From an uncultured Corynebacterium sp. (GTDB taxonomy: Bacteria; Actinomycetota; Actinomycetes; Mycobacteriales; Mycobacteriaceae), in assembly GCA_943914465.1 (NCBI GenBank), contig CALUCD010000001.1:309185-373184 (forward strand): a DNA stretch of 64,000 nucleotides. The letters are read 5' to 3'. Both the position numbers and the translations under genes were made by a program. Under the pieces are notes generated by a model. The model was not told the DNA's origin and made no database searches. It saw only the letters and a program-made list of their open reading frames with translations. Of the stretch, positions 26,643-34,221 are shown piece by piece. The stretch's first letter is position 1. Each line of letters starts with the position of its first letter.

Positions 26643-27572
26643 ACTGACAGATTTCGCGAATTGCCGCCTCCCGGCCCGGCGTGGGGTGGCAGCCTCATGG
26701 GCACCTCGATCGTTGCTCGCCTGCTTGTAGAAGAAGGCATGATGGCCGCGGCGAGCGTGTTCACGGCAATCGCGTGCGCGATACTTGTTGTCCTCACTGT
26801 CGGTTTCATGCTGTACCGCCACCCCAGCGTTGAGCGGACCACCATGGCCGAGTGGTCTATGTTCTTCATCGGAATCCTGGCACTCGGCGCTGCGCTATCA
26901 GGGCTCACCAGCAGCGGTGTGTTTCGCCTGGTCGGGTTCTGGATCGGTGGGCCGGTAACCGTGATCGCGTGGGCGATCCAGTTGACACGGTTTGATGGCG
27001 CACCGAAATTCACCTGGGGGCTGCCGCTGGTGGGGCCGATGATATCCGCGTCGGTGGCGGGCTGGCTCGCCCGTGATTACGGGGCCGTTTACCACCTGAT
27101 GGGAACGGGTTTGTTCATCATGTCGTTAGCAACAGCAGTGCCAACCTTTATCCGTGTGTACTGGTCTGCGTGGCACGGCAACGTCGACCTCAGTGGGGCT
27201 CAATCGGCGACCGCGTGGGTGCCGCTCGGCGTTATCGGCCAATCCACCACTGCGATACAGATCCTGTACCCCGGCACGTTTTCGGTGTTCTACGGGTATG
27301 TCGCTCTAACGCTCGCCATTCCGCTGGCGGTGTATGCCATGGTCATGTTTTACCCCAACGTTGTGCGCTGGGTGGATTACTCGCCTGCCTGGTGGGCCTG
27401 CACTTTTCCTACCGGCACCGTGAGCATGGGCGGGCACCAGGTCGCATTAGTCAATGGTTCACAGTGGCTCGACCAGGTGGCTCTGAGTGTCCCCGTGCTG
27501 CTTATCGCCCATTGGGCGCTGTGCGCAAGCCGTTTCGTCAGCTGGGTTATGGAAGGACGCACGCGTAGCTGA
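26640..27572 (+). CDS. TDT/SLAC1-family transporter
   Basis: 310 residues with about ten hydrophobic helices. Motifs typical of the tellurite-resistance/dicarboxylate transporter family are PAWGGSLMGTS near the N-terminus, WVPLGVIGQS in the middle and WWACTFPTGTVSMG (about 256-269) late in the chain. Known members include TehA and MAE1-type carriers and the SLAC1 anion channels, so the substrate is probably an anion such as a dicarboxylate, sulfite or chloride, but nothing here decides. The gene has its own leaderless-type promoter and no obvious operon partner. Confidence 0.85.
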   Translation: MTDRFRELPPPGPAWGGSLMGTSIVARLLVEEGMMAAASVFTAIACAILVVLTVGFMLYRHPSVERTTMAEWSMFFIGILALGAALSGLTSSGVFRLVGFWIGGPVTVIAWAIQLTRFDGAPKFTWGLPLVGPMISASVAGWLARDYGAVYHLMGTGLFIMSLATAVPTFIRVYWSAWHGNVDLSGAQSATAWVPLGVIGQSTTAIQILYPGTFSVFYGYVALTLAIPLAVYAMVMFYPNVVRWVDYSPAWWACTFPTGTVSMGGHQVALVNGSQWLDQVALSVPVLLIAHWALCASRFVSWVMEGRTRS

Positions 27573-27634
27573 GTGGCCGGCCAGGGCTCAACGTCGGGAA
27601 GTGAAACTACCGCAGCGCAGTAGTGGAGCACTTG

Positions 27635-27657
27635 ACAACCCGTTGTGTTTATACAAC
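27635..27657. promoter_or_regulatory. Repeat operator in front of the XRE regulator
   Basis: ACAAC (27635-27639), GTTGT (27642-27646) and ACAAC (27653-27657) form two overlapping inverted repeats sharing the middle arm. A TTGACA at 27632-27637 overlaps the first arm. The block ends 10 nt before the start codon, which fits autoregulation by the XRE protein. Confidence 0.5.
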
Positions 27658-27667
27658 ATTTATTCTT

Positions 27668-27934
27668 ATGTCCCCAAAGAAAAAACCGATCAATCCGATC
27701 TTCAACCGCGTGCGGGTCCTGCGCGCGGAAAGGGACATGTCGCGCGGCCAGCTTGCCGAAGCGATCGGGGTGAACCCACAGACAATCGGTGCCCTGGAAC
27801 GCGGTGACCACTACCCCAGCCTTGATCTCGCGTTCAGTATTTGCGAGATCTTCAAACTGCCAGTTGAAGCCGTATTTTCTCGCACGGAATTCAGTCCCAT
27901 GTCAGCTGAGATCTATCGAAAGGATTCGCAATGA
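27668..27934 (+). CDS. XRE-family transcriptional regulator
   Basis: 88 residues from the ATG at 27668 (MSPKKKP); the frame is open further upstream but that part covers the promoter. A single helix-turn-helix of the Cro/cI type occupies residues 10-64: RVRVLRAERDMSRGQLAEA, GVNPQTIGALERG and the family tail YPSLDLAFSICEIF. It has no ligand-binding domain. The stop overlaps the next start in ATGA, so the two proteins are made together. Small XRE regulators of this YgzD/YozG-like type often sit beside a membrane protein gene. Confidence 0.9.
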   Translation: MSPKKKPINPIFNRVRVLRAERDMSRGQLAEAIGVNPQTIGALERGDHYPSLDLAFSICEIFKLPVEAVFSRTEFSPMSAEIYRKDSQ

Positions 27935-28422
27935 CACCTCGGCCAGTCCCCCACGCAGTGCGCAGACGAAACCGGCTTACCCTTGCCACTGATGCGGCTA
28001 TTGGCTTGGTAGTAATCAGCGCCGGGCTTCAGTTCGTGGAGCCGGGGATATCCAACCTGTTGTGGGGGTTGGGCTGCCTCGCTGCGGCTAGCACAATCGC
28101 CCTACTGCGCTCCGCCATTGGCGAACGCGCCCTGAAGTCCGCGGAGCTGGATGAATATGAGTTGAGGCTGTACATGGAAGCGCGCGAGAACGGACTCCGG
28201 GCCTCAACGGTCTTGTCCGCGCTGGTTACTATTGTGGCCGCGGTCGTTGCGGTGCTTGGCCACACCCAGGCCACGCTCGACGGCGCTCATGTCGCTCTCT
28301 TCTTTGCAAAACTGGTCTCCTGCCAGGCGTTGTGGGTCCAATTCATCGTTGTCCGCTCGCTGGCCGGAAAGATCAACAGAGACGACCTCATCTCCCGTAC
28401 CTTCCAGCCTGGAACGGCGTAA
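27931..28422 (+). CDS. Small membrane protein paired with the XRE regulator
   Basis: 163 residues. Four hydrophobic helices at about 19-35, 40-60, 88-110 and 118-140, with a hydrophilic acidic helix between the second and third (AELDEYELRLYMEARENG). The protein overlaps the XRE gene by 4 bp. I do not recognise a named family; the layout resembles DUF2178- or DUF3796-like partners of XRE regulators in Gram-positive bacteria. A role as a membrane-bound partner or target of the regulator is inference. Confidence 0.7.
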   Translation: MTPRPVPHAVRRRNRLTLATDAAIGLVVISAGLQFVEPGISNLLWGLGCLAAASTIALLRSAIGERALKSAELDEYELRLYMEARENGLRASTVLSALVTIVAAVVAVLGHTQATLDGAHVALFFAKLVSCQALWVQFIVVRSLAGKINRDDLISRTFQPGTA

Positions 28423-28513
28423 CCGGTTGCGTTACCGAGCACACGTACGCCTACACCATCAGCCACGCTGATCTCTGGCCCTGCACCAATTCCGCCTGCG
28501 ATGGCCGGAAAAC

Positions 28514-28532
28514 CTTGCTAAGCCTACCCTTC
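28514..28532. promoter_or_regulatory. Possible DtxR-type iron box
   Basis: By eye 12 of 19 positions match the DtxR consensus TTAGGTTAGSCTAACCTAA, with the core AGCCTA intact. It lies 78 nt upstream of the VIT-like gene, whose relatives handle iron or manganese. A second CCTACCCT lies at 28539-28546. Tentative. Confidence 0.3.
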
Positions 28533-28609
28533 GGAAACCTACCCTGACCTGCTATTAGATAGGCAAAACTTGCTTGCGCGGCCGCGAGACATAAGGCATC
28601 TTCTACTGT

Positions 28610-29206
28610 GTGACGCAAACAACTCAGGAAGCCCCCTCGGTACCCCGTTCCGCCAAACCGCCCGCAGACAACGCTCATGACTCGGCCCCGGCTGGTATCG
28701 GCGAGCAGCTCAACCGGCTGCGGGCTGCAGTCCTGGGGGCAAACGATGGCATTGTCTCTACTGCCGCAGTGGTCGTCGGAGTCGCCGGCGCGACAAACAG
28801 CACGAGCGCAATCGCTACAGCAGGCCTTGCCGCAGTGGTTGGCGGGGCGGTGTCGATGGCGCTCGGAGAGTACGTCTCGGTGTCGTCGCAACGCGATAGC
28901 GAACGCACGCTCGGAGTCGCGGAGCAGCATCAGGTCAACCCGTGGTCCGCTGCGATCGCATCGTTTCTTTCGTTCCTGCTGGGCGCGGTCCTCCCTTTCG
29001 CCGCCGCACTCTTGACCCCTGAGCAGTGGCGGATTCCATCCGTCTTCGCGCTTACACTTGTTTCCCTCGCCATCACCGGCGCACTTTCCGCCAAACTTGG
29101 CGACGCCCCCGTTCAACGCGCTGTTGCCCGCATCATCATCGGCGGCACCCTGGCCTTGCTTGCCACCTTTGCGGTTGGCACATTGTTCGGCCAGAGCGTG
29201 GCGTAG
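28610..29206 (+). CDS. VIT1/CCC1-family transporter without the cytoplasmic metal-binding domain
   Basis: 198 residues, GTG start. VIT1/CCC1 proteins export Fe2+ or Mn2+ from the cytoplasm. Signature regions are RAAVLGANDGIVSTAAVVVG (38-57) in the first helix and SMALGEYVSVSSQRDSER in the second, with five helices in all. In longer bacterial relatives a soluble helical metal-binding domain of some 60-90 residues separates helices 2 and 3; here SSQRDSERTLGVAEQHQ runs directly into NPWSAAIASF, so that domain is missing without a frameshift. A weak DtxR-like box lies upstream. Confidence 0.88.
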   Translation: MTQTTQEAPSVPRSAKPPADNAHDSAPAGIGEQLNRLRAAVLGANDGIVSTAAVVVGVAGATNSTSAIATAGLAAVVGGAVSMALGEYVSVSSQRDSERTLGVAEQHQVNPWSAAIASFLSFLLGAVLPFAAALLTPEQWRIPSVFALTLVSLAITGALSAKLGDAPVQRAVARIIIGGTLALLATFAVGTLFGQSVA

Positions 29207-29285
29207 TGCTCCACGCGCTAGACTTTTCGGTGTTTTGTCCTTGACGTTCCGGCCTCGTTCGGTGCGTCTACATCGGAAAGTTGCT

Positions 29286-30476
29286 ATGACCACGCCACAT
29301 TCTTCGGGCCCCTCGCACCATCAGCCATCCCAATCACCTTCAGATCCGGCCCAGACGCCGTACGACCCACCAACGGAAGCGTTTCCTACGAGCATGACAC
29401 CCCCACACGGATCGACCATTTGGCGTGGCCAGGAAGCGAAGAACAACGCCTGGGGTAATCCCGAGCCGCAACAGCACTACCAACAGCAGCCGCTCCAACA
29501 ACCGTGGGGCGGGCAATCAGCCGGAAACCAGCCCCAACAGCAGGGGATGCAGCACCAGGCATTGCAGTTACAGCCTCTCCAACAACAGCCCTTCCAACAA
29601 CACATGTGGGCAGCCCCGGCGCAGCAGCACTACCCCTCCTACCAGCAGGCCCCACAACAGCAGTACTACCAGCAGCAGCCTCACCAAGTGCCGTTCCAGC
29701 AACAGCCGTGGGGCGGGCAGCAGCAGTATTACGGCGGTTCACCGCAGCCGCCCCAACAGCAGTCCCCATGGTCTGGGGCACCCGCCAGCGCAGTGCCTGC
29801 ACCGCGGTCAGCGGCGAAAGGTGCGCTGTGGCCGGCGTTGACCAATGGCGCGCTGCTGCTGGCAAGTTTGCTGTTCGGCTTTTTCAAGGTCTGGCAAATT
29901 GAAGCAAATGCCATGGGAATGCTCGCGTTTCACAGCAGTATGAATTGGTGGGGGCAATACCACATCAGCGGCGAGGGTCTTGGTGAGTACGCTAAGCAGC
30001 TGGAAACCGCAGCGGGCAGCTCCACACGCGTTGCAGCCGGGACCTTCGTCGTGCTTGTGCTGTATGGGCTTGCGGCGTACTTCGCCGCGATGCGGCGGAT
30101 GAAACCTTCGGCGTTCCTTGGCCTGGGTGCCGCTGGTCTGCAGATCATCATGGTTGCCATCACGGCCGGTGCGGTCCGCAGAGGGGCGGTGAACGAGGTC
30201 GTAACCGACGCAGTCGCCGTGTCGCTCGGCACTGGGTGGTACGTCTGGCTGGTCACAGCGATCGCGGGTTTTGCAGCCTCGCTCATTCTGCTCCTGCGCG
30301 CAAGGTCGCAGGAGCAACCGGGCCTTCCAGCGGGCGTCGCAATGGCTCGCCTGTCCCAGCCACAGACCCAGGGCTACCCGCAGCAGCCTGAGGGATTCGG
30401 GCAGCAGCGGCCACCGTACGGAACATACGGAATATACAGTCAGCCCGGCACCCCGGATTCGGGCCAGCCCAACTAG
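29286..30476 (+). CDS. Membrane protein with long Gln/Pro-rich N-terminal tail
   Basis: 396 residues from the ATG at 29286, with GGAAAG five nt upstream; the frame is open to 29058 over the VIT-like gene but that part is not credible. Residues 1-175 are low complexity, rich in Gln, Pro and Tyr, with repeats of the type QQQPWGGQ. Four transmembrane helices follow (about 183-200, 250-270, 278-298, 320-342), then a short Gln/Pro/Tyr tail. Such tails are common on actinobacterial envelope proteins. No catalytic motif. Function unknown. Confidence 0.75.
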   Translation: MTTPHSSGPSHHQPSQSPSDPAQTPYDPPTEAFPTSMTPPHGSTIWRGQEAKNNAWGNPEPQQHYQQQPLQQPWGGQSAGNQPQQQGMQHQALQLQPLQQQPFQQHMWAAPAQQHYPSYQQAPQQQYYQQQPHQVPFQQQPWGGQQQYYGGSPQPPQQQSPWSGAPASAVPAPRSAAKGALWPALTNGALLLASLLFGFFKVWQIEANAMGMLAFHSSMNWWGQYHISGEGLGEYAKQLETAAGSSTRVAAGTFVVLVLYGLAAYFAAMRRMKPSAFLGLGAAGLQIIMVAITAGAVRRGAVNEVVTDAVAVSLGTGWYVWLVTAIAGFAASLILLLRARSQEQPGLPAGVAMARLSQPQTQGYPQQPEGFGQQRPPYGTYGIYSQPGTPDSGQPN

Positions 30477-30495
30477 CCAGCTGGGCACAGCGGCA

Positions 30496-30511
30496 TAGGA
30501 TTGCACGCATG
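30496..30511 (+). promoter_or_regulatory. -10 box of a leaderless-type start
   Basis: TAGGAT at 30496-30501, 7 nt (TGCACGC), then ATG at 30509. No purine-rich ribosome binding site. Confidence 0.6.
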
Positions 30512-30910
30512 GGTACAAAACTTGGTCATGTAACCCGCGTAAGCGCAATTGTGTGCGCTGCGGCGATGGCGACACTCACCGGGGGCTGTGGGCGCGACGA
30601 GGAGGCGAAACTCGAATCACCCGTCATGGTCACCTCGGATAACCTCGACGGGCAAAGTATTGAAATTAGCCGCAACCGTCCCCTGGTGATACCCGTGGGC
30701 GAAGATCAAGACGCCGCGCTGTGGACGCAGGGACGGGCAGATGATGCCGCCGTCGCCGAGTTCGTTCCTGGGCAACGGGACGGGGATAACGGGGATGTGA
30801 CCGAGCAGGGCAATCCGGGTTTTCGGGCTGTTGGCAAGGGCAACACCGGCGCGCATCTCACTAACCCCGAAACAAACGAGACGTACACGTTCACCCTCAT
30901 CGTGGACTAG
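30509..30910 (+). CDS. Putative small lipoprotein
   Basis: 133 residues. A signal peptide with basic start and hydrophobic core ends in the lipobox LTGGC, so the mature protein would be lipid-anchored at Cys27. The mature part is acidic, about 107 residues, and looks like a small beta domain (PLVIPVGEDQDAALWTQGRAD, ending in YTFTLIVD). I do not recognise the family. It is convergent with the GH25 gene, two bases separating the stops, and has a leaderless-type promoter. Confidence 0.75.
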   Translation: MGTKLGHVTRVSAIVCAAAMATLTGGCGRDEEAKLESPVMVTSDNLDGQSIEISRNRPLVIPVGEDQDAALWTQGRADDAAVAEFVPGQRDGDNGDVTEQGNPGFRAVGKGNTGAHLTNPETNETYTFTLIVD

Positions 30911-30912
30911 GC

Positions 30913-31497
30913 CTACTGCGCCAGATTCAGGTCAACGTCAACCCCATCAAGGAGTCCACGAGATGTGAACTGCCACATCACCGGGGTGGGCATGCCCAAA
31001 GGCGTGGGCCAGCGGCCCGCCACTGATGCCACGTCCTGGCCGCCAATCTCAACGCGCGGGTTCTCGCGCCACTCTGCAAGCCACAATCCGCCGAATTGGC
31101 CAACTCGGGCCAAGCCCATATGCAGCCGCCAATAGCGTGTGGTGGTGTAAACGCCGGCAACATCCAGGCCGGCGGAGGTGAAAATCTGGGCTGCTGATTG
31201 GACGTCGTCAAGCGAAAGCCCGGCCGGAGACTCAACGTCGAGCCAGATGGGAACGCGGATGTCGCCGAGTACGCTCATGGCGGCGTCAACCTGTTCGGCG
31301 ACTGCGGTGCCTTCGGCGGGTGCGCGCAGGTAGTGGTAGGCGCTGACCTCAACACCTGCCGCTTGCGCACTGGCGTAGAGTTCCAAGAACGCGTGGTCGC
31401 AGTATGTGCCGTCGGTGGTGCGCAGCACGGCGAAATCCAGCCCGTCCGGGAAGATGAAGCCAGCCTGGTGCTCTGACAGGTCAACGCCGAGCCTCAT
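30913..31497 (-). CDS. GH25-like (lysozyme family) hydrolase domain protein
   Basis: 194 residues from the ATG with complement at 31495-31497. The sequence opens with GVDLSEHQ (the first catalytic Asp region) and has WLDVESPAG (about 99-107) with the second acidic pair, and ends with MWQFTSRG...VDVDLN, all features of GH25 muramidases. No signal peptide is visible, so either it is cytoplasmic or it leaves by another route. It overlaps the Nudix gene by 4 bp (ATGA) and is the last gene of that pair. It may act on peptidoglycan fragments; this is inference. Confidence 0.82.
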   Translation of the reverse strand: MRLGVDLSEHQAGFIFPDGLDFAVLRTTDGTYCDHAFLELYASAQAAGVEVSAYHYLRAPAEGTAVAEQVDAAMSVLGDIRVPIWLDVESPAGLSLDDVQSAAQIFTSAGLDVAGVYTTTRYWRLHMGLARVGQFGGLWLAEWRENPRVEIGGQDVASVAGRWPTPLGMPTPVMWQFTSRGLLDGVDVDLNLAQ

Positions 31498-32018
31498 CGT
31501 TTCGCCAACCCCATGCGCGGTGCGAAGCCTTCGGGGTGGCGGCGCTGGGCTGCAGCGTCCCCAATAACCAGCCGCCATTTCGGATCCGTGACAGGCATCT
31601 GGGAGATGGGAAACCAGCCGACGTCAGAGGACTCATCATCGCCCACCACTGGCTGTGCCTGCGGGTCAACCGGCTCCATGCGGAGCTGAACAGTCATGTA
31701 ACTGGCAAGATCCCCGTTGGTGTGCGTGACCGGTCCCACCGAGCCCACCCCGATGATCGCCGCTGGGCGCACAACAAGACCAGTTTCTTCTGCTACCTCG
31801 CGCACTGCGCAATCGTGCGCTTCCTCGCCAGGATCAGCGATTCCGGTTACCGGCGTCCACTGGCCATTATCTGCCCGCTTGACCAGCAGCACCTCAGGTA
31901 CCGCCCAGTCGGACTTGTGCTGCGCGTCGCGCAGCACAACCGCACACACCGACGGCAGCCACATCAGGTCTGTACCGATCTTCTTGCGAGTCTCCACGAT
32001 GAAATCCGGGATGGGCAC
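31494..32018 (-). CDS. Nudix hydrolase
   Basis: 174 residues from a GTG with complement at 32016-32018, preceded by GAAAGGA. The Nudix box GX5EX7REUXEEXGU is intact (GIADPGEEAHDCAVREVAEETGL region, about residues 63-85). Family members hydrolyse nucleoside diphosphates linked to another moiety; the substrate cannot be told. The frame is open upstream to 32681 over the opposite-strand gene, which I treat as artefact. It is coupled to the GH25-like gene by a 4-bp overlap. Confidence 0.9.
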   Translation of the reverse strand: MPIPDFIVETRKKIGTDLMWLPSVCAVVLRDAQHKSDWAVPEVLLVKRADNGQWTPVTGIADPGEEAHDCAVREVAEETGLVVRPAAIIGVGSVGPVTHTNGDLASYMTVQLRMEPVDPQAQPVVGDDESSDVGWFPISQMPVTDPKWRLVIGDAAAQRRHPEGFAPRMGLAKR

Positions 32019-32083
32019 GTGCGGGCGTCCTTTCAGTAAGCGTAACTTTTTACGGATACTCCGAGACCGAAGTGTAGTTGGGC

Positions 32084-32102
32084 TAGACTTCTCGGCATCA
32101 TG
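32084..32102 (+). promoter_or_regulatory. -10 box close to the start codon
   Basis: TAGACT at 32084-32089, 10 nt, then ATG at 32100. A start point 7 nt after the box would leave a leader of about three bases. Confidence 0.5.
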
Positions 32103-32927
32103 AGCACCGTCCCCGCCCCCGCCGATTCCGCCGCGGAAACAGCGCCCACCGCGGACAATGTGGAACGCCCCGAACCGCAAGAAACCCCGCTGCAACACGA
32201 CCAGTCCCTTGTGCAGCGCGTGTCTTCCCCCGTGTTCATTGCCGTCTACGCCGCGTTGGTGATCGCGCTGGTGGTCATGGTGGTTATGCTCGCCGGCCGC
32301 GATGGCCACAGCACGCTGACTGAGGCCGCAACGCCGGAGCCCTATCAGGCGTGGAACCCGCCGCCGCGCGATGGCCAGAAGGTGCTCGACAGTGTGCGCC
32401 CAGAACTGATCACAAACGTGCAAACCGGGGCAACCCGAACTGGGTTGATGATGCGCGGCACGCTCACTGAACAAGCGGTGAGCAACACGCAGGAATTCAG
32501 CGGGCACATTTCGCGCCTGCTCAACCAGAACTGCATTGACTCCGTCACGTTGACCACACCGGACAACATGCGTATTACGTTCTGGGGCTTTTGCTTTAAG
32601 ACGTTGCCGGAAACCACCATCAACTCCCTGACCTCCTTCGCCCTCAAGCAGGGCGCCGACCAGGTCACGTTTGAAAACCACAACCGGGCCAAGGGCGTTG
32701 ACGCGATGGTGAACTGGCTCACCGTGAGCGAGAGCGAACGCGCCGATCAGATCGTAGAACTGTGGGAAGACGTGGAAGATTCACGCCTGGCCGCCGACTT
32801 TCACAAGCTCACCCTCATCGCCTACACGAAGGACCAGGTAATGGTCCAAGACATGGAAGATGGCGAGGACACCACCTTCAAGACGTGGCCAACCGGCGGC
32901 GCCCTGCAACAACAGTGGGGCCGCTAG
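32100..32927 (+). CDS. Single-pass membrane protein, unknown
   Basis: 275 residues. The first 45 residues are polar and Ala/Pro-rich, a strong transmembrane helix lies at about 46-66, and the rest is a soluble domain of about 200 residues, presumably outside the membrane. Two cysteines (NCIDSV and GFCFK regions) could form a disulfide. The C-terminus is acidic (DMEDGEDTTFKTW). No family recognised. It is convergent with the serine protease gene, directly abutting its stop, and divergent from the Nudix gene. Confidence 0.75.
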   Translation: MSTVPAPADSAAETAPTADNVERPEPQETPLQHDQSLVQRVSSPVFIAVYAALVIALVVMVVMLAGRDGHSTLTEAATPEPYQAWNPPPRDGQKVLDSVRPELITNVQTGATRTGLMMRGTLTEQAVSNTQEFSGHISRLLNQNCIDSVTLTTPDNMRITFWGFCFKTLPETTINSLTSFALKQGADQVTFENHNRAKGVDAMVNWLTVSESERADQIVELWEDVEDSRLAADFHKLTLIAYTKDQVMVQDMEDGEDTTFKTWPTGGALQQQWGR

Positions 32928-33989
32928 TTACCACATCTGCGTGACCCAGGCAGGCTCTGGCACCACACGCTCAATCACGCCGAGCGTTTGCGCGAGGTTG
33001 GAGTAGCTCATGAGCTTTGGATCCTCCATGCCCTCCCAGCACTCGTCATCATCGCGGCCTGCCTCGGTACCAGAGACCACTCCAACCACCACCGCGCGGC
33101 CGTTGACCTCCGTGAACACGGGCCCTCCTGAGTCGCCGAAGGATGCACACACCGCGGCGATATCGCCGTACGTGGGGCGGCCGTCATCGATCTCGGTGTT
33201 GACGATCTGCACGCGTTGCGTATCGACGAACGGCCCGCAGGTATACCCCGTCGTCCCACCCGTCTTGCACACCCGCTGGATGTCTGGCAGCTCAAGGCCG
33301 ATGCCGGTGGGGATCGGGTCGCCCACCACACTCATGTATCGATCTGGATCAGTGATCTCAATGATGCCCACATCCACGCCGTCAGCGTCGGGTGTGTACA
33401 GGCCGGAATAGATGAACCTGCCGGCCTCGTGTGCGTAGTCATTTGCTTGTGTGGCGTTGGTGGGCCACACCAAGTCACCGTCGCGGCCACAGTGGCCGGC
33501 GGTGACCGCGTAGTTTCGCCCCTGCACATCAGAAAACGAAAAGGCGACGGTGCACGACTGAGCAGTAAACGATTCACCAGGCTGGGGGTAGTGGTCCGTG
33601 GTCTGGATCAACGTCCCCGGAGCCCACAGCGCGTACTCGGGCACCAGGATCCGGTTCGCCGGTTCAACCTGCACCTCACCCGCAACTGGATCACCGGGCG
33701 GAACCGGTTGCTCCAACGGGGTGCGCACCGCTTCACGTGCCCGCTGATCTTCCACCGTGGCGGTTGAGTACTTGGATGTGGTCAACCCCATCCACACCAC
33801 CGCGGCAATGAGCACGGTGACGGCCACCACGGCGAACACCCAGCCGGTGATGTTGCCTACCCGCTGCGCGCGCGACGGGGCTGGCGCAGGCTCATATCCA
33901 TACTCCGGCCCATACTCGGGCGGGTATCCATGCTCGATGACGTGCCAGCCATCTGGTGCGGACGGGTGTTCAGGATAGTGGTTAGCCAC
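32928..33989 (-). CDS. Membrane-anchored trypsin-like serine protease
   Basis: 353 residues from a GTG (complement 33987-33989) that overlaps the stop of the preceding small gene by 8 bp; an upstream in-frame ATG at 34040 would overlap that gene by 59 bp and is less likely. A polar Pro/Tyr-rich N-terminus is followed by one helix (about 45-69). The S1 protease domain has all three catalytic sites: TAGHC (His166), the Asp in DGVDVGIIEI, and Ser in GDSGGPV. Cysteines are placed to form disulfides. It should act outside the membrane. Substrate unknown. Confidence 0.88.
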   Translation of the reverse strand: MANHYPEHPSAPDGWHVIEHGYPPEYGPEYGYEPAPAPSRAQRVGNITGWVFAVVAVTVLIAAVVWMGLTTSKYSTATVEDQRAREAVRTPLEQPVPPGDPVAGEVQVEPANRILVPEYALWAPGTLIQTTDHYPQPGESFTAQSCTVAFSFSDVQGRNYAVTAGHCGRDGDLVWPTNATQANDYAHEAGRFIYSGLYTPDADGVDVGIIEITDPDRYMSVVGDPIPTGIGLELPDIQRVCKTGGTTGYTCGPFVDTQRVQIVNTEIDDGRPTYGDIAAVCASFGDSGGPVFTEVNGRAVVVGVVSGTEAGRDDDECWEGMEDPKLMSYSNLAQTLGVIERVVPEPAWVTQMW

Positions 33990-34167
33990 GCTCGTCGCCC
34001 TGGCCGCTCGCCTCTCCTCCACGCTGTTCGTCGTGTCCATCGGTGCTGGGTTCCACTGTCTGCCCAGCCTTGGCGGCCTCGTCCGCCTGGATCTTCATGT
34101 CGCGGATGAACTTCTCCGGGTCGAACTCCTGGTAGTGTTCTGGGCCCGCAAATTGCTCCTGCGCCAT
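33982..34167 (-). CDS. Small hydrophilic protein upstream of the protease
   Basis: 61 residues from the ATG with complement at 34165-34167, preceded by GAAAGGA. Very hydrophilic: MAQEQFAGPEHYQEFDP, then a Lys/Ala/Glu helix and a Gly/Asp/Glu tail. Its last codons overlap the start of the serine protease. I do not recognise a family. The good ribosome binding site and tight coupling suggest it is real, but it is short and could be a leader reading frame for the protease. Confidence 0.5.
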   Translation of the reverse strand: MAQEQFAGPEHYQEFDPEKFIRDMKIQADEAAKAGQTVEPSTDGHDEQRGGEASGQGDERG

Positions 34168-34221
34168 GGTGCACAATCCTTTCGGTTCTACTGACACGCG
34201 CCGTAACTACACGTGCCTCGT

